Notes under the pieces: model-generated
The model's database searches: none
The model's input: the letters and a program-made list of their open reading frames with translations, nothing else
Told to the model about the DNA's origin: nothing
NCBI GenBank assembly: GCA_963767835.1
Contig: CAVYFY010000006.1
Location: 1-64,000 of the forward strand
Reading direction: 5' to 3'
DNA from: SIAQ01 sp963767835
Lineage (GTDB): Bacteria > Planctomycetota > Planctomycetia > Gemmatales > Gemmataceae
DNA: 64,000 nt
Shown: one piece after another, positions 62,050 to 64,000 of the stretch
How the letters are laid out: every line of letters starts with the position of its first letter
Position numbering within the stretch: the first letter of the stretch is position 1
Program-made: the position numbers and the translations under genes

Positions 62050-63715
62050 ATGGCATTGCTGGAATTCGTCAAAGGGGCCAATCAGGGCACCCGCGCGGAG
62101 CTAGTCGGCGATCGCATCGTCTTCGGGCGCAATGCCGATTGCGGCGTCGTCCTCAATGCGCCCGCCGTCAGCCGCGAACATGCCGTCATCCGCAAGATCA
62201 ATGGAAGATTTTACATCGAGGATCTCAATAGCCGCAACGGCACCGAGCTCAACGGGCCCACCAACAAAATCAAGGTCCGCACGGCTCTCAAAGACGGTGA
62301 TCAGATTTGCATCTGCGGCAACCTGATGATCTATTACGACACGATTCCCAAGCCAAAGCTTCCGGAGCACATGAAATCGGACCAGGAAGAAGACGCTGAG
62401 GAGAAGGACAACTCGACCGTCGAGGCGACAATCCAGTCGGCGAGCAGCAAGCAAATGCTTGAAGCCCAGCCCGCCGAACGCCTGGCCATGCTCCTCGAAA
62501 TCGGCGTCGAGCTGACGCAGACGATGCAGACCGACGACCTGCTGCCGAAGATCGTCGAAAGGCTGTTTCAAGTATTCCGCCAGGCGGATCGCGGCTTTAT
62601 CATCTTGAAAGAAGACAACAAGCTGCTGGCCAAGGTCATCCGCACGCGCCGCCCGGATGATGACGACAAGACGCGCTTCAGCCGTAAGATCGTCAACCGC
62701 TGCATGGAGAGCGGCCAGGGCATCTTGAGCGAAGACGCCAGCTCGGACGCCCAGTTCGACATGTCGCAGAGCATCGCCGACTGCAAAATCCGCTCGATGG
62801 TGGTCGCCCCCGTGCTGGCGCAACGACGGGCCGGCCCTCGGCGTCATTCAGCTCGACACGCAGGACCGCTTCAAGAAATTCTCGCAGGACGATCTGCGGC
62901 TCTTGATGGGAGTGGCGGCGCAGGCCGGCGTCGCCATCGAGAACGCCCGCATGCACGAAACGCTCGTCGAACAGGCCGGCCTCAAACGCGATTTGGAACT
63001 CGCCACGCAGGTGCAGAAGAGCTTTCTGCCCAAGAAATTCCCCCAGGTCGTCGGATATGAATTCTACGCCCACTACGAGTCGGCGCTGGAAGTCGGCGGC
63101 GATTATTACGACTTCATCCCGCTGCCCAACAATCGCCTCGGCATCATGATCGGCGATGTCGCGGGCAAGGGGGTTCCCGCTGCGCTCTTGATGGCCAAGG
63201 TCAGCGCGGAGGCTCGGTTTTGCGCGCTCACCGAATCGTCGCTCGCCGACGCCATCAACAAGCTCAATGAACAGATGCAGGAAGCGGGCCAGCTGGATGG
63301 ATTCGTCACGTTTGCCGGCTGCCTGCTCGATCTGCAACAACACGCCATGACCGTCGTCAGTGCCGGGCATCCGCCGCCGGTGGTCTATCGCGCCGCCACG
63401 AAATCCTTTGAAGACGGCTGCACCAGCGCTCAGGCAGGCCTGCCGCTCGGCATCGTCGAGGGGATCACGTACGATTTCAACACGGTCACGCTCGGACCCG
63501 GGGATTGCGTCACTCTGTTCACGGATGGCGTGTCCGAATCGAGAAGCATCCAGGAAAAAGACTTCGGCATGGAGGGTTTCTATGCCGCGCTCAAACCTGG
63601 GCAGATGAAGCCGAAGGAAATGGGCCTCCGCCTTGTCGAAGCGGTCAAGCGCCACGCCACGGGCCGCAAGCCGCACGACGATTTGACGGTGGTGACGTTC
63701 GGGCGCTTGGCGTGA
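62050..63715 (+). pseudogene. FHA-GAF-PP2C (SpoIIE-type) phosphatase, one apparent frameshift
   Basis: A signalling protein: FHA domain (about residues 1-95; VFGRNADCGVVLNAPAVSRE, then NSRNGTELNG) that binds phosphothreonine, a GAF domain (about 140-290) and a C-terminal PP2C/SpoIIE phosphatase (EVGGDYYDFIPL, IGDVAGKGVPAALLMAKV, metal-binding Asp). It would read Ser/Thr kinase signals and act on an anti-sigma-type partner. Near 62819 the frame breaks (after VVAPVLA) and resumes NDGPALGVIQLDTQDRFKKF; one extra C explains it. ATG 62050 is the start. Confidence 0.86.
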
Positions 63716-63718
63716 TTG

Positions 63719-63793
63719 CCGCTTGCGGCTTCGCGCTCGCAGTGAATTGCGGCGTGGCTTGGCGATTTACTGTGAGCGCGAAGCCGCAAGCGG
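63719..63793. repeat. Intergenic inverted repeat, about 28-bp arms
   Basis: CCGCTTGCGGCTTCGCGCTC... pairs with ...GAGCGCGAAGCCGCAAGCGG. The loop also contains a partial internal pairing. The core resembles the palindrome at 36667-36735. Confidence 0.85.
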
Positions 63794-63807
63794 ATGAAGG
63801 AATCCAA

Positions 63808-64000
63808 ATGCCGATATTCGAATTTTCCAAATGGGACGGCTCGCAGCAATTCCGGCCGCTGGCTGCCGATGCCGTCTTCGACAAGCTCGCCGAGCATTTG
63901 CTCGAATACGGTGATTACGTGCTGCGGCAACTCGAAGACCTTGATGAGCAGGACGCCGAGCTGATCAAGCTTCTTGTCAAAGAAGGCTACCTTGAAAAGG
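63808..64000 (+). CDS. VWA-type protein, 3' end cut by window
   Basis: The first 64 residues of a gene starting at ATG 63808 (MPIFEFSKWDGSQQFRPLAA). The acidic helical continuation (EYGDYVLRQLEDLDEQDAEL) matches the N-terminus of a planctomycete group of von Willebrand factor A/CoxE-like proteins. The rest lies outside the window, so the call is provisional. Confidence 0.5.
   Translation, partial: MPIFEFSKWDGSQQFRPLAADAVFDKLAEHLLEYGDYVLRQLEDLDEQDAELIKLLVKEGYLEK

Overview
The window looks like a chromosomal piece of a planctomycete, probably of the Gemmata/Isosphaera side of the phylum. This is inferred from gene content, not from a marker gene. The signs are a DUF1501 protein, two TAT-exported Gfo/Idh/MocA oxidoreductases, a secreted formylglycine-generating-enzyme-like protein, DUF4058, an MJ0042-type zinc ribbon, a DUF4432 mutarotase-like protein, high GC and many long intergenic palindromes. 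No rRNA, tRNA or CRISPR array was recognised.

Layout. 0-9 kb: the 3' part of carA, a secreted esterase, a 1137-residue exported propeller/TPR protein, a DtxR/MntR-type regulator and hisF. 9-14 kb: PilT and PilB/GspE motor ATPases, a CvpA-like protein and a DUF433/DUF5615 toxin-antitoxin pair. 14-21.5 kb (minus strand): an EF-G paralogue, then the chain orf-orf-pilD-hisH-orf-hisA, largely linked by 4-bp stop/start overlaps, then a two-gene PD-(D/E)XK nuclease module. 21.6-27 kb: an oxidoreductase, a broken esterase, a fused aroD-aroE gene with aroK, and a broken scpB. 27.3-36.6 kb: complex I membrane genes nuoH-J-K-L-M-N with no nuoI. 36.7-41.5 kb: a DUF4432 gene, a decayed toxin-antitoxin module flanked by a second copy of the DUF4432 gene's 3' end, and a DUF1501 gene. 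41.5-53.7 kb: a gene with an in-frame TGA, alkB, an FkbM methyltransferase, a desaturase, an E2-type acyltransferase, an MqsR/MqsA-like pair with a near-consensus promoter and operator, a dynamin-like GTPase, apbE, an FGE-like gene and a second oxidoreductase. 53.7-61.5 kb: a vapBC-type locus whose toxin gene is split by two nested insertion sequences, beside a long acyl-CoA dehydrogenase. 61.5-64 kb: a conserved small protein, an FHA-GAF-PP2C phosphatase and the start of another gene.

Four themes stand out. (1) The vapC toxin gene is interrupted by a 1.64-kb transposon that itself carries an IS66-family element; both target duplications are intact and the toxin rejoins in frame. (2) Two toxin-antitoxin modules each follow a gene and are followed by a second, diverged copy of that gene's 3' end. 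(3) One GC-rich palindromic repeat family occurs between genes and also inside aroE and alkB, where it encodes in-frame inserts. (4) At least nine otherwise well-conserved genes carry single frameshifts, some at homopolymers, so residual indel errors in the assembly are likely and 'pseudogene' labels should be read with that in mind.
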